This document shows, piece by piece, positions 22,827 to 32,971 of a DNA stretch of 64,000 nt. Source of the DNA: Porodaedalea pini (Eukaryota > Basidiomycota > Agaricomycetes > Hymenochaetales > Hymenochaetaceae); the NCBI GenBank assembly GCA_002794775.1, contig NBAY01000031.1, positions 1 through 64,000 of the forward strand, written 5' to 3'. The notes beneath the pieces were generated by a model. It did not search any database. It was not told the origin of the DNA and saw only the letters and a program-made list of their open reading frames with translations. The first letter of the stretch is position 1. Every line of letters starts with the position of its first letter. A program made the position numbers and the translations under genes.

Positions 22827-24104
22827 CTAGGCATTCAAGGAAGAAAGGAAAGCCTCCTTGTTTGCCTCGATAAAGGCACGCGTGTCTTTCCGAGTCGGGT
22901 TGATGCGCAGCGTGAGTTCGAGATCGCGATTCGGGTTCCCGTTGTGCTTATAAAACCATTCTAAGGTAGCAGATTTAACATCGAAAAAGGAGGCTGTTGA
23001 AATTCAACTTACCAACACTAAAAGGCGACAAGAAACACGTAAATGGAGAACTATTATTGAGAACAGGTCACACGCGGAGACATATGCAAGTCCACTCACT
23101 TGCTCCAAAGCTCGTAGGTGGTGGCCTTCTGGGCATCGAATGTCGCCCGGTCGATCTCGCGGAGCTCGATGTCCTTTCCGGTCACCTCGCGTACTGCCTG
23201 AACGAATTCACGTGGGGTGAATACGTCTGAAATTATGCGCATGTCCTTTCCTGAGAGACATGATACGGCGATGAAACAAACAATCTTTAGCTTCAAGAGC
23301 GGTTCGGCTCACCAAGCCATTCATGGGGCTTCTTGAGCGCTTCAACCACGTATGCGCCTGTCTCGGCGACGCTGTATCCGCCAATTGGACCATCCGAAAC
23401 TAGAAGGGGCCAGTCTGCAAGAATCCTACCATCGTCTGTCTTCTTAAAGGAAAAATTCGGGAAAGCGAGGATGTTTTCATAATAAAAGGATGTGTACAGC
23501 CTTAGGAGGCACCGATCGATAAGACGCTTGATCTTTACAGATTATAAGAAGAATCAAACATACGAAGTTCGCGGGACGTTCTTTTCTTTGAGATAGTCAT
23601 CAATAACGGCTTTCGAGTTCCAATGTGTCACTGCTGGGTTCGACGTATGATCGAGAGTTGACCAAACGAAGTGCTTCACCCCAGCAGATAAAGCGGCGTC
23701 AACGAGAGCCTTGCCGTGCTGAATCTCTTTTTCATCGGAGAATACCTCCCAAACTATAGATCGCTTAAATCAAAAGGTATCAAAAGAAACAGTAGACGTA
23801 CAGTTTGTAACACCAAATACGCCATACGCGCCCTCAAACGCCTTTCGCAGGCTTTCCACATCATCCATGTCAGCCTTGACGACCTCAACGCCTCGTGCAA
23901 CAAGATCTTTTGTATAAATTAGCATACAGAAAGCTCAGGAATATACGCAAACGTACCCTTTGCCTTGGGAGATTCGACGTTCCGGGTGAGCGCACGGACG
24001 CGGAAAGTGTGATCGGGGTCGCTGAGCAAGTACTGCACTACACTCCCGCCTTGCGCACCTGTTGCACCGACGACAGCGATAAGAGGCTTATTCGTGTTTG
24101 ACAT
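22827..24104 (-). CDS. NmrA-like NAD(P)-binding protein, copy 1
   Basis: Rossmann-fold protein of the atypical SDR/NmrA-HSCARG family. These proteins bind NAD(P) and act as reductases or redox-sensing regulators; the substrate cannot be told. The ATG at 24104 gives [20 protein letters not shown], with the glycine-rich GATGAQGG dinucleotide motif. [42 protein letters not shown] and DIFTP-like [14 protein letters not shown] segments follow. The end is [13 protein letters not shown] at 22827. Several 50-65 bp introns interrupt it; one lies near 23930-23955. A close paralogue in the same orientation is at 57174-58445, beyond the transposon nest. A roughly 190-bp internal tract (about 23810-24000), intron included, is nearly identical between the two. 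Confidence 0.88.
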
Positions 24105-25074
24105 GATGAAGAAAGACTGAAGGAAAGGTGATGGAGTGGGGTTGTTTCCAGACGACGGTGATATATAACGACGAATGGCGAGGGATCCGACTCGGACATG
24201 TAGATAAGAGTACGAGGGGAACTGGGCAGTTGCCAACTACAGTTAAGCCCCTATGAGTGGACAGCAGGCAGGTGTATACAGTTAGTAACCCTGGCTTGGA
24301 TATTTCCAAATGTGGCAATTCCTGATAATGTTATAGCTCGGGACTGAGGATGAAAACGATTTGAATAAGAATTATGAATGAATCTATGCGTAGTTTATAA
24401 CATGGTAAGGGGTATCATACAATTAATAACCCTTAAATTTTTGGGAAAACAAAAATAATGAAACAAATGAACTGAACAAAGTTGATTTCGGGCCGAGCAT
24501 CAGGAACTGTCATGGATGACAAAGAGGGTATGTCTCAGATAGATACTAAGATAGCGCCCGGTTTTGCTTGGTTTTGCATAGGAACAATACATTCCACCGC
24601 CCACGGCAACTTCCGGATCAAAGCGATTTCTGCGCGACTGCTAGCGCCTGATAGACTTCCACGTGCAATTAGCATTCATTCGAACGGTGCAGTCTGTCAC
24701 CCGATGAGTTTATAGGTGCGCTGATCTAGGAAGAGTTAGCCTCCGGAGGTTATGCGCTTTCGAGATCTGGGGTTTGGATTGCCACCCTATCTACAACAGG
24801 CAATATGCTGCTGAAGACATCATTGTGTGAAAGGCGCTTCTGCTTCTCAGCGTCCTAATCGCCGCCTTAAATGCTATCTAGAGTGAAGGACAGAGAGTGT
24901 GGTTAATTCGTCTGACTCTTAAAGTATGTATTTGCAACTGATCTGCAGGGTGCTCCCGACTGCATGCCTCTCTATCATAGTACCGGAAACGACATTCACA
25001 GTGAAGCAGCATGCTTGTATGTACATGTACTCTGGTAGATGAACGCAACAACGTATGTTGTCAAGAAGGTAATA
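24105..25074. other. Intergenic, promoter of NmrA copy 1
   Basis: A TATA-like TTATATAT lies at 24161-24168, about 57 bp upstream of the ATG. The rest is AT-rich with no recognised gene up to the foldback element. Confidence 0.5.
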
Positions 25075-26136
25075 TTTTACTGCCCTTTGTAGAAGTATTG
25101 TCACACGTGATTTCACTGGTTTTCGTGCCACAAGAGCCTCAGAACACAAACATTTTCATATCTCAACCAAAGTTGACCTTTTTGCATCATCTAAGTTGCT
25201 AAATTCATTTTTTTATCTCATCTTTCATATTTCAACAAGAGTGATAGGAAATAGTCAAAATTGAGTCCAAAACAGTGAAAATGCTGTTTTTGAACCCATT
25301 TCCCTTGTTCATTTTTTCCTGCACTCAGATTTCACTGTACAGTGCTCCAGACCGTCACAGAATTCCAGTATTAGTCTATTATTAATTTACAGACTGATTT
25401 TGAGATGTATTGTGAGGTAGATGTGCTGAATTGGTGCATGCCTAAAACACACAAATCCCCTCTGTTTCTGCAAGCCCCCAAGCCCCCAGGAAAAATTCTT
25501 CTCAGCTAATTTCATGCATTTAAATTCATTCAAAGTGTATTGGAACAGATTTGAGCAGCATCCAGGGCTCTAGCATCAACCAGTGAGCTGAATTGAGTAC
25601 CAGATTCTGACTGTATGCACTATTCTTGTGAACATATCCCTGATTCATGAAGCAAGCCTGTATCCCTGGATGCTGCTCAAATCTCTTCTAATACACTTTG
25701 AATGAATTTAAATGCATGAAATTAGCTGAGAAGAATTTTTCCTGGGGGCTTGGGGGCTTGCAGAAACAGAGGGGATTTGTGTGTTTTAGGCATGCACCAA
25801 TTGAGCACATCTACCTCACAATACATCTCAAAATCAGTCTGTAAATTAATAATAGACTAATACTGGAATTCTGTGCTGGTCTGGAGCACTATACAGTGAA
25901 ATCTGAGTACAGGAAAAAATGAACAAGGGAAATGGGTTCAAAAACAGCATTTTCACTGTTTTGGACTCCAATTTTGACTATTTCCTATCACTCTTGTTGA
26001 AATATGAAAGATGAGATAAAAAAATGAATTTAGCAACTTAGATGATGCAAAAAGGTCAACTTTTGGTTGAGATATGAAAATGTTTGTGTTTTGAGGCCCT
26101 CATGGCATGATAATACTTCTGAAAAGGGCAGTAAAT
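25075..26136. mobile_element. Long foldback (inverted-repeat) element, about 1.06 kb
   Basis: The left arm (25075-25567) and right arm (25664-26136) are near-perfect reverse complements over about 475-490 bp, separated by a 96-nt spacer. Differences are few substitutions and a roughly 20-nt gap near the outer end, around 25110 and 26110. Both arms carry the GGGGGCTTGGGGGCTTGCAG block. No transposase was seen and no target duplication could be fixed. It may be a foldback-type DNA element or a large palindromic MITE. Confidence 0.85.
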
Positions 26137-26237
26137 CACATTGGCAGACAGTTTTATCTCAGCACTAAATAGCATTGGAACAGTTCATCTGCAACAAATG
26201 TGCAAGCTGGCATACTTGACTTTTCTTCTCGACTGCA

Positions 26238-26664
26238 TGTTAGGTGGGAGTCTGGGAGACGACTCGGACTGGGCAGGCCTTGGCTGACTGTCGTCTGGGA
26301 CATGCTATACTCGAGCGGGGACTTGGGGCACGCTATACTCAGGCTAGGTCATCGCGGAGGTAAGAGGATTAATACAAGTCTAGACTAATACAAAGGGAAT
26401 GAGTCTCACCTAGGTCGTTGCGGAGGTAAGAGGAAAAGCAGAACAAGGAGTTCATGCAATTCCTGAGACCTTGTATAGCGGCGACCGTGAGACTATATTA
26501 TCTAAAGTTACATAAACAAACAGAATGGAACAAATGAAGGTCATGTGGAGGGAGTGTGGGAAATGATTGAAAAAAGATGATTAATTATAATGAAAAGGAG
26601 TGATTAAAAGGAAAAGAAATGATAAAAGGAAATAAAAGGAAAGGTAAAAGTTCGAGTCCTAACA
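26238..26664 (-). repeat. 3' LTR of Gypsy-2
   Basis: Bounded by TGTTAG...CTAACA. It is 427 bp, with the element's polypurine tract and frame end next to it at 26665-26717. It resembles the 413-bp LTR of Gypsy-1 with many C-to-T and G-to-A changes. Confidence 0.88.
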
Positions 26665-26717
26665 TTACCCCCCCCTCAAGGTTGGGCATCCTGACCAACC
26701 AAGATTGAGGTCATCTG

Positions 26718-27130
26718 TGTTAGAACCTGAACTTTCACCTTTTCCATTATTTTCCCTTTTACCATTTCCTTTATTATATTCGTCCTTTTCATTATATTTA
26801 CCCATCTTACACAATCATTCCCACACTACCTTCATTCGTTCCATTCCCACTCGTTATGTAATATTAGGTAATATAGTCTCACGGTCGTCGCTATGTAAGG
26901 TCTCAGGAATTGCATGAACTCCTTGTTCTGCTTTTCCTCTTACCTCCGCGACGACCTAGGTAAGACTCGTCCCCCTTGTATTAGTTTAGACTTGTATTAA
27001 TCCTCTTACCTCCGCGACGACCTAGCCTGAGTAAGCGTGTCCCGAGCCTACGCTCGAGTATAGCACGTCCCAGACGACAGTCAGCCGAGGCCTGCCCAGT
27101 CCGAGTCGTCTCCCGGACTCCCGCCTAACA
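26718..27130 (+). repeat. 5' LTR of Gypsy-1
   Basis: 413 bp, TGTTAG...CTAACA. A TATA-like TATGTAA (26892-26898) lies 33 bp before GTTCTGCTTTT (26925-26935). That stretch is complementary to the primer-binding region just after the LTR. Two 24-bp direct repeats lie at 26936-26959 and 27002-27025. Confidence 0.93.
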
Positions 27131-27131
27131 T

Positions 27132-27142
27132 AAAAGCAGAAC
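27132..27142 (+). promoter_or_regulatory. Self-priming primer-binding site of Gypsy-1
   Basis: AAAAGCAGAAC, one base after the LTR, is the exact reverse complement of LTR positions 26925-26935, the predicted RNA 5' end. This is the arrangement of Tf1-type self-primed elements. Confidence 0.7.
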
Positions 27143-27850
27143 CTCACCCAGGCTCATCCCCAGCGTACGTCGTCGCTGTCGACTCGCCTTCACTCAGTCT
27201 AGAGGAGCACTCCCCTCGACGGACTTGACGTGTAAACCCCCTAAACGACAACCCTCAACCCTGCCCGGACGTTTTCGGACGTTCGTGTATTACATAAACT
27301 TACACCCGACTTTTCCCGACCCTGGCTCTCCGCCTCTCCCTCTGGTGGAGGAACCATCTGACCTGGACGTGGGTAACACACCGTGTACAGTCGTCGACGT
27401 CGTTGTCGATTGTGATCGCGATCGCCTCCTTCCATTTGGTCCTCAAACTCGCCGACGAACCTGTCCTTCGTCAGCGTAACAATCACCTGGACAACCAACC
27501 GATCCCTGTTCCTCCGCCAGCGTCAACATAGATCTCGACGAAGAACAACGTCGTGCTCTCCCGCCGCGTTCCTGGTATAACGAGGAACACCGTTCTTGGT
27601 TCACGGTTACCCGAACAGGCGCTGAATACGTTATCTGGTGGCGTCCGGAGAAAGGACTCTGGTATTCGACGCTTGAAGGAGGAAGGAGATTAAAGTGGGC
27701 TCCTGCATCAATAGACCAGACACCTCCGATTTCGCCATCGCTTTCGACGTCGACCGTTCTCCCACCAATCCCAGGACCGTATAGAGAAGCGCGACGAGAC
27801 TCGTCACCACCGACCCCCCTGAGCGACAAACGGACACGTCTAGAACAACG

Positions 27851-28927
27851 ATGTCGACGGGAACCTTCAGCACTCAACAGTTAGAGCAAATCGCGGCGAT
27901 TGTAGCGGGCGCCTTCGCTCACCAAGCCGCAAACGCCCCAGCGGGCCCTAGCACCGCTGCGGTACAGAACATCGACGTCGCCCGACCACGTGAATTCACT
28001 GGTGGCGACGACTACCTCGACTTCAGACGTGAAGTCCTTCTTTTTGTATCCGCAAACCCGAACCGATACCCTACGTCGGAGAGTAAGATTTATGTAGCTC
28101 TCTCCTACCTGAAGGGTGGTAATGCGGCGACGTGGGCGCAGAACTACGTTGAGGAGTCGACAACGTCAGGAGTCGTCACCTTCACCGACAGCTGGGAGAG
28201 ATTCCAGGAACGACTCAACGCCTCGTTTGACGACCCGAATCGCAAGGAGGCGGCGCTGAAGGAATTCTGGGAGAAGGTTCAGAAGGACCTCACCGCAGAC
28301 AAGTTCTTCCAACAGCTCGACGTCATCATCAAGCGTGCGGAACTGAAGGACGACGGCATCATCTGTGATCGTCTCAAACGCGCAATGAACATCGAAGTAG
28401 TGCGTGGAGTCCTGAGATCAACGCCGGTCCCGACGAAGTACGAGGACTGGAAGAACAAGGCTATCGAGATCGACCGCGGCGAACAACAGATCCGTGCGAT
28501 CCAACGAGGCCGCCCGTTTATACCTCAGCCTCGCCCGCCGCTACAACAAGGACCTCCGGCTCGCCGTCAGGTAGCGGCCCCTCACGTCGACAGACGCGAC
28601 GCGACCGGCGTCACTTTCGGAGGCGCTGGTCAACCGATGGACGTCTCAATGAACGAGGCGCAACGACGACGCGCGTGCTGGATCTGCGGCGGGCTGGGCC
28701 ATTTCAAGGACAAGTGCCCGCAGGGGAAGCCGATCATCCAGCGCATGCTGGAATTAATGGCACCAAGCGAACGCCGCATCCTCGCGGACGAGCTCGGCGC
28801 GATGAAGGAATCAGCCTTCGAGGAAGTCGTAGACACTCGGAGGTCGACGGTGGAGGACTATGTGGAGGAAGGAGAGAATGACGAAGAGGTCGTCGACTCG
28901 CAGGGTTTTGCGAGTGGTCAGACGTAG
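27851..28927 (+). CDS. gag: Gag of Gypsy-1
   Basis: 358 residues from the ATG at 27851. The capsid region contains REFTGGDDYLDFRREVLLF and YLKGGNAATWAQNYVEE. A CCHC zinc knuckle for RNA packaging lies near residue 275: CWICGGLGHFKDKC (C-x2-C-x4-H-x4-C). The acidic tail ends at 28927. The last 46 bp overlap the pol frame, which lies at -1. The heptamer GGGTTTT at 28903-28909 sits in the right phase for a -1 slip. A 720-bp leader precedes the ATG. Confidence 0.9.
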   Translation: MSTGTFSTQQLEQIAAIVAGAFAHQAANAPAGPSTAAVQNIDVARPREFTGGDDYLDFRREVLLFVSANPNRYPTSESKIYVALSYLKGGNAATWAQNYVEESTTSGVVTFTDSWERFQERLNASFDDPNRKEAALKEFWEKVQKDLTADKFFQQLDVIIKRAELKDDGIICDRLKRAMNIEVVRGVLRSTPVPTKYEDWKNKAIEIDRGEQQIRAIQRGRPFIPQPRPPLQQGPPARRQVAAPHVDRRDATGVTFGGAGQPMDVSMNEAQRRRACWICGGLGHFKDKCPQGKPIIQRMLELMAPSERRILADELGAMKESAFEEVVDTRRSTVEDYVEEGENDEEVVDSQGFASGQT

Positions 28928-31900
28928 CCATCGGGGCGACTGACCGAGAAGAACAAGGGACTTCGAATCCGTATTCGTTAAAATATAACCAACCGTCTGT
29001 ACAACACATAGATGCGAACGACGTCGATGGTTTTCCTGAATATGAAGTCCCCACCGGTGTGAAAGAAAGGGAAGAATATGAGCAGCTGTTCATGAGAGGA
29101 ACTGGTGGACGCCAGCTGGACCTTCTCCTGAACGTCGGACACAGCATGGAAGGTGAAGTGAGGGAGGTGGACGCACACGCACTCGTGGATTCGGGATGTA
29201 CGGGATCGTGCATTGACGTAAGGTTCGTCGAACGGTACGGACTGGAGACGAAGCGTTATATCCGACCCCTTGCGGTACTCAATGCCGACGGCACGAACGA
29301 CGAAGCCGGATTGATCGAGGAGTACGTCGACGTCGAACTTACGATCGGTCACCATAAAGAACGGATCGTCCTGGCGGTAACCTCACTGGCGTCGTCCAAC
29401 ATCTTTCTAGGGTACGACTGGCTTCGTCGACACAACCCGGAAGTCGACTGGAAGATGGGAACACTCGACTTTACGCGTTGTCCAGGTGAATGTGTGGTGG
29501 AGAGGGACGTGGAGGAAGGCATGCGGAAGGTGTGGAGAGCAGTGGAAGAGACGAAGGGGGTGAGAGAGGTGCGAATGGACAAGACGTCCTGGCCCGCATA
29601 CCTCAACGACTACGCCGACGTTTTCAGCGAAAAAGGTTTCAAGAAGCTACCGGAACATCGCCCATGGGACCACGTCATCGACTTGAAGCCCGACTTCAAA
29701 CCGAGCGACTGTAAGATCTACCCGCTCACGCCAACTGAGCAGCAGTCGCTCAAGGACTTCCTCGATGATAACCTGAAGTCCGGTCGCATTCGACGGTCAA
29801 TATCGCCCATGGCGTCACCTTTCTTCTTCATAAAGAAGGCCGACAAATCGCTACGCCCGATCCAGGATTATCGCAAACTCAACGACGGCACGATCAAAAA
29901 TAAGTACCCCCTCCCTCTCATCGACGAACTTGTTGATAAGGTCAAGAAGGCAAAGTACATCACTAAGCTTGACCTTCGCTGGGGGTACTACAACGTCCGG
30001 ATCCGCGAAGGCGACGAGTGGAAGGCGGCATTTCGCACGAACATGGGCCTCTTCGAGCCAACAGTCATGTTCTTCGGTCTTTGCAATGCGCCGGCGACGT
30101 TCCAAGCGTTCGTCAACCACATCTTCAAGGAACTGATCTACGCGAACTTGATCATCGTATACCTCGACGACATACTGATCCTCTCAGAAACCATTGAGGA
30201 GCACATCGACACGTCGAGGCGCGTACTTCAGATCCTCCGGGAAAACGGCCTGTACTTGAAACCGGAGAAGTGCGAATTCGATGCCAAGGTCGTTAAGTAT
30301 CTCGGTCACATCATCAGCAACGGCGAGATCAAGGCGGACCCGGCAAAGACGGAGGCGATTGCGAACTGGCCTGTCCCACGAAACCTTAAGGAGCTACAAC
30401 AGTTCCTCGGCATGGGTAATTGGCTACGACGGTTCATCAAGGACTACAGCAAGGTGGTCCATCCGCTGACATCGCTGACGGGCAAGAAGGACTGGGTATG
30501 GGAGACCGAACAGCAGGAGGCGTTCGAGGAGCTGAGACGACGTCTCTGCTCACCTCCAGTCCTGGTCATCGCTAACGACGAGGGCCCTTTCCGCATTGAG
30601 GCGGACTCGTCGAACTTCGCACTCGGAGGCGTACTATTGCAGAAACAGGAAGGCAAGTGGAGGGTAGTCGCCTATAGGTCAGAAGCGCTCCTACCGGCCG
30701 AACGAAACTACGAGATCTACGACAAGGAGATGCTCGCAATCGTCTCAGCACTCAAGGAATGGCGTCAATACCTCCTGGGCGCTCGCCACAAGATCGAGAT
30801 CTGGTCCGACCATGCCAACCTCACCTACTTCAGGTCGGCACAGAAACTGAGCTATCGACAAGCTCGCTGGCGGACCGAACTCGAGGAATTCGACTTCCAC
30901 CTCGAGCACAAGTCGGGGAAGACGATGGGTAAGGCGGACTTACTGTCGCGCAAGGCCGACTATGATAAGGGAAAGGACGACAACGATGACGTCGTGTTCA
31001 TCAAGGACAAATGGCTGAATCGTGGAGTAGTGAGGACGTCGCGTGAAGAAGTGTTGGAGCGAGTGGGTGACGCGCAGAGGGCGCAGGACGAGTCGGAGAG
31101 GCTGACGGGAATGGCAAAGGCAGACGGGTTGTGGCGGATGAAAGGCAAGGTGTACGTGCCGTCGACGATGAAGGAAGCGGTTTTACGGGAATGCCACGAC
31201 TCGACCCTAGCAGGACATCCCGGATCGTCAAAGACGGTTGAACTGACACGTCGAGACTTCTGGTGGGCGTCGATGTTCTCCGACGTTCGAGCGTACGTCC
31301 GAGGATGCGACCGTTGCCAGCGGACGAAGGCTCTGAGAACATCGAGATCAAGGCCACTTCACCCGAACACGATCCCGGAAGGCCCATGGGAAATTGTCAC
31401 GGTCGACCTCATCGGAGAACTCCCAGACTCCAAGGGACACAATGCAATCTGTGTCTTCGTCGATAGGTTCTCGAAACAGATACACGCGATCCCGACGACG
31501 ACGAGGCTGTCAGCAGAAGGCATGGCCCAGCTGTACCGAGACCACGTCTTCCGCCTCCACGGCTTGCCGAAGAAGATCATCCATGACCGAGGCACGCAGT
31601 TTGATGCATCAATGATGAAGGAGCTGTACAAACTCCTACGCATCGAAGGCAACCCGTCAACGGCATACCACCCACAAACGGACGGTCAGACGGAACGCGT
31701 CAATCAAGAGCTCGAACAGTACCTCCGGCTCTTCGTCGATCATCGGCAATCGGACTGGAAGGACTGGCTCCCCCTCGCAGAGTTCGCCTACAACAACCGC
31801 GAACATTCAGCGACAAGGATGTCACCCTTCTACGCAAACACCGGACGTCACCCCATGAGCTTCGACACCGTACGAACTTCCTCTGCCAACATGTCGGCGG

Positions 31901-32553
31901 AAGAATTCGCCAAGCACATCAAAGAGACTCATCGCGTTGCTAAGGACAATCTAGTCAAGGCAGCAGAGGACATGAAGCGCTACCATGACCGGACAGCAGG
32001 AGCTTCGGTGGAGTACAAGGCTGGAGACAAAGTCTTCCTTGACGGGCGAAACATCAGTACGGACTCGCCGACGAAGAAACTCGCAGACAAATGGTACGGC
32101 CCCTTTGACATCGTCGACAAGGTAGGAGCGAGCGCGTACAAGCTCAAACTCCCGAAGCGATGGAAAAAGGTCCACCCTGTCTTCAACGAAGTCCTGTTGA
32201 AACCCGCCGTCGAACCATCCTTTGAAAGCCAGAAGCAACCGCCGCCGCCGCCGCCAGACATCGTCGACAACGAGGAGGAATACGAACTCGAGGAAGTCTT
32301 AGACTCACGTCTGCACCGAGGGAAACTACAGTACCTTGTCAAGTGGGTCGGCTACAATGAACCTACTTGGCAACCTGAGACGGACTTCGGCGAGAACGCG
32401 AAGGAAGCGATCGCTGAGTTCTACCTCAAACATCCCGGTGCACCTCGGAAACTCAACATCCCTCGTCAACGACTCCGTCCGCTCTTCATCGACACCGAGC
32501 CAGACAACCGCGATCATGGTTGGTCGGGACGCCCAACCTTGAAGGGGGGGTAA
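28882..32553 (+). CDS. pol: Pol of Gypsy-1: protease, RT, RNase H, integrase, chromodomain
   Basis: The frame opens at 28882 without an early ATG, so it is probably made as Gag-Pol by -1 frameshifting. Domains in order: aspartic protease (ALVDSGCTGSCID); reverse transcriptase (FFIKKADKSLRPIQDYRKLN, then IVYLDDILILS with the YLDD catalytic pair); RNase H (FRIEADSSNFALGGVLLQ, EIWSDHANL); integrase H2C2 finger (GHPGSSKTVEL to CDRCQ) and DDE core (TVDLIGELPDS, HDRGTQFD, HPQTDGQTERVNQELEQYL). A C-terminal chromodomain follows (YELEEVLDSRLHRGKLQYLV, WVGYNEPTWQPE). Chromodomains of this class steer integration to marked chromatin. The TAA at 32551-32553 abuts the 3' LTR, and the polypurine tract GAAGGGGGGG is part of the coding region. 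Confidence 0.95.
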   Translation, partial: RRGRRLAGFCEWSDVAIGATDREEQGTSNPYSLKYNQPSVQHIDANDVDGFPEYEVPTGVKEREEYEQLFMRGTGGRQLDLLLNVGHSMEGEVREVDAHALVDSGCTGSCIDVRFVERYGLETKRYIRPLAVLNADGTNDEAGLIEEYVDVELTIGHHKERIVLAVTSLASSNIFLGYDWLRRHNPEVDWKMGTLDFTRCPGECVVERDVEEGMRKVWRAVEETKGVREVRMDKTSWPAYLNDYADVFSEKGFKKLPEHRPWDHVIDLKPDFKPSDCKIYPLTPTEQQSLKDFLDDNLKSGRIRRSISPMASPFFFIKKADKSLRPIQDYRKLNDGTIKNKYPLPLIDELVDKVKKAKYITKLDLRWGYYNVRIREGDEWKAAFRTNMGLFEPTVMFFGLCNAPATFQAFVNHIFKELIYANLIIVYLDDILILSETIEEHIDTSRRVLQILRENGLYLKPEKCEFDAKVVKYLGHIISNGEIKADPAKTEAIANWPVPRNLKELQQFLGMGNWLRRFIKDYSKVVHPLTSLTGKKDWVWETEQQEAFEELRRRLCSPPVLVIANDEGPFRIEADSSNFALGGVLLQKQEGKWRVVAYRSEALLPAERNYEIYDKEMLAIVSALKEWRQYLLGARHKIEIWSDHANLTYFRSAQKLSYRQARWRTELEEFDFHLEHKSGKTMGKADLLSRKADYDKGKDDNDDVVFIKDKWLNRGVVRTSREEVLERVGDAQRAQDESERLTGMAKADGLWRMKGKVYVPSTMKEAVLRECHDSTLAGHPGSSKTVELTRRDFWWASMFSDVRAYVRGCDRCQRTKALRTSRSRPLHPNTIPEGPWEIVTVDLIGELPDSKGHNAICVFVDRFSKQIHAIPTTTRLSAEGMAQLYRDHVFRLHGLPKKIIHDRGTQFDASMMKELYKLLRIEGNPSTAYHPQTDGQTERVNQELEQYLRLFVDHRQSDWKDWLPLAEFAYNNREHSATRMSPFYANTGRHPMSFDTVRTSSANMSAEEFAKHIKETHRVAKDNLVKAAEDMKRYHDRTAGASVEYKAGDKVFLDGRNISTDSPTKKLADKWYGPFDIVDKVGASAYKLKLPKRWKKVHPVFNEVLLKPAVEPSFESQKQPPPPPPDIVDNEEEYELEEVLDSRLHRGKLQYLVKWVGYNEPTWQPETDFGENAKEAIAEFYLKHPGAPRKLNIPRQRLRPLFIDTEPDNRDHGWSGRPTLKGG
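28903..28909 (+). promoter_or_regulatory. Candidate -1 ribosomal frameshift site, Gypsy-1
   Basis: GGGTTTT in Gag phase G|GGT|TTT fits X|XXY|YYZ and lies within the 46-bp gag/pol overlap. It is conserved at 48921-48927 in Gypsy-3. Confidence 0.6.
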
Positions 32554-32966
32554 TGTTAGAACCTGAACTTTCACCTTTTCCATTATTTTCCCTTTTACCA
32601 TTTCCTTTATTATATTCGTCCTTTTCATTATATTTACCCATCTTACACAATCATTCCCACACTACCTTCATTCGTTCCATTCCCACTCGTTATGTAATAT
32701 TAGGTAATATAGTCTCACGGTCGTCGCTATGTAAGGTCTCAGGAATTGCATGAACTCCTTGTTCTGCTTTTCCTCTTACCTCCGCGACGACCTAGGTGAG
32801 ACTCGTCCCCCTTGTATTAGTTTAGACTTGTATTAATCCTCTTACCTCCGCGACGACCTAGCCTGAGTAAGCGTGTCCCGAGCCTACGCTCGAGTATAGC
32901 ACGTCCCAGACGACAGTCAGCCGAGGCCTGCCCAGTCCGAGTCGTCTCCCGGACTCCCGCCTAACA
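32554..32966 (+). repeat. 3' LTR of Gypsy-1
   Basis: 413 bp. It starts directly after the pol stop codon and differs from the 5' LTR only by GGTGAG versus GGTAAG near the middle, as I read it. Confidence 0.93.
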
Positions 32967-32971
32967 ATCTG

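Larger units (their letters stand above)
26718..32966 (+). mobile_element. Intact Ty3/Gypsy chromovirus Gypsy-1, 6249 bp
   Basis: Complete LTR retrotransposon: two 413-bp LTRs differing at one position as I read them, gag, and pol with a chromodomain. The 5-bp target duplication ATCTG is perfect (26713-26717 and 32967-32971). It sits in the 3' tail of the Gypsy-2 pol frame. All coding frames are open, so it may still be mobile. Confidence 0.96.

Noticed and set aside
28630..29213. Genes antisense to gag/pol of Gypsy-1 and Gypsy-3
   Set aside because: Minus-strand frames over these elements mirror the strongly GC-biased coding strand and carry no domains, unlike the antisense gene of Gypsy-4, which lies where no sense gene exists.
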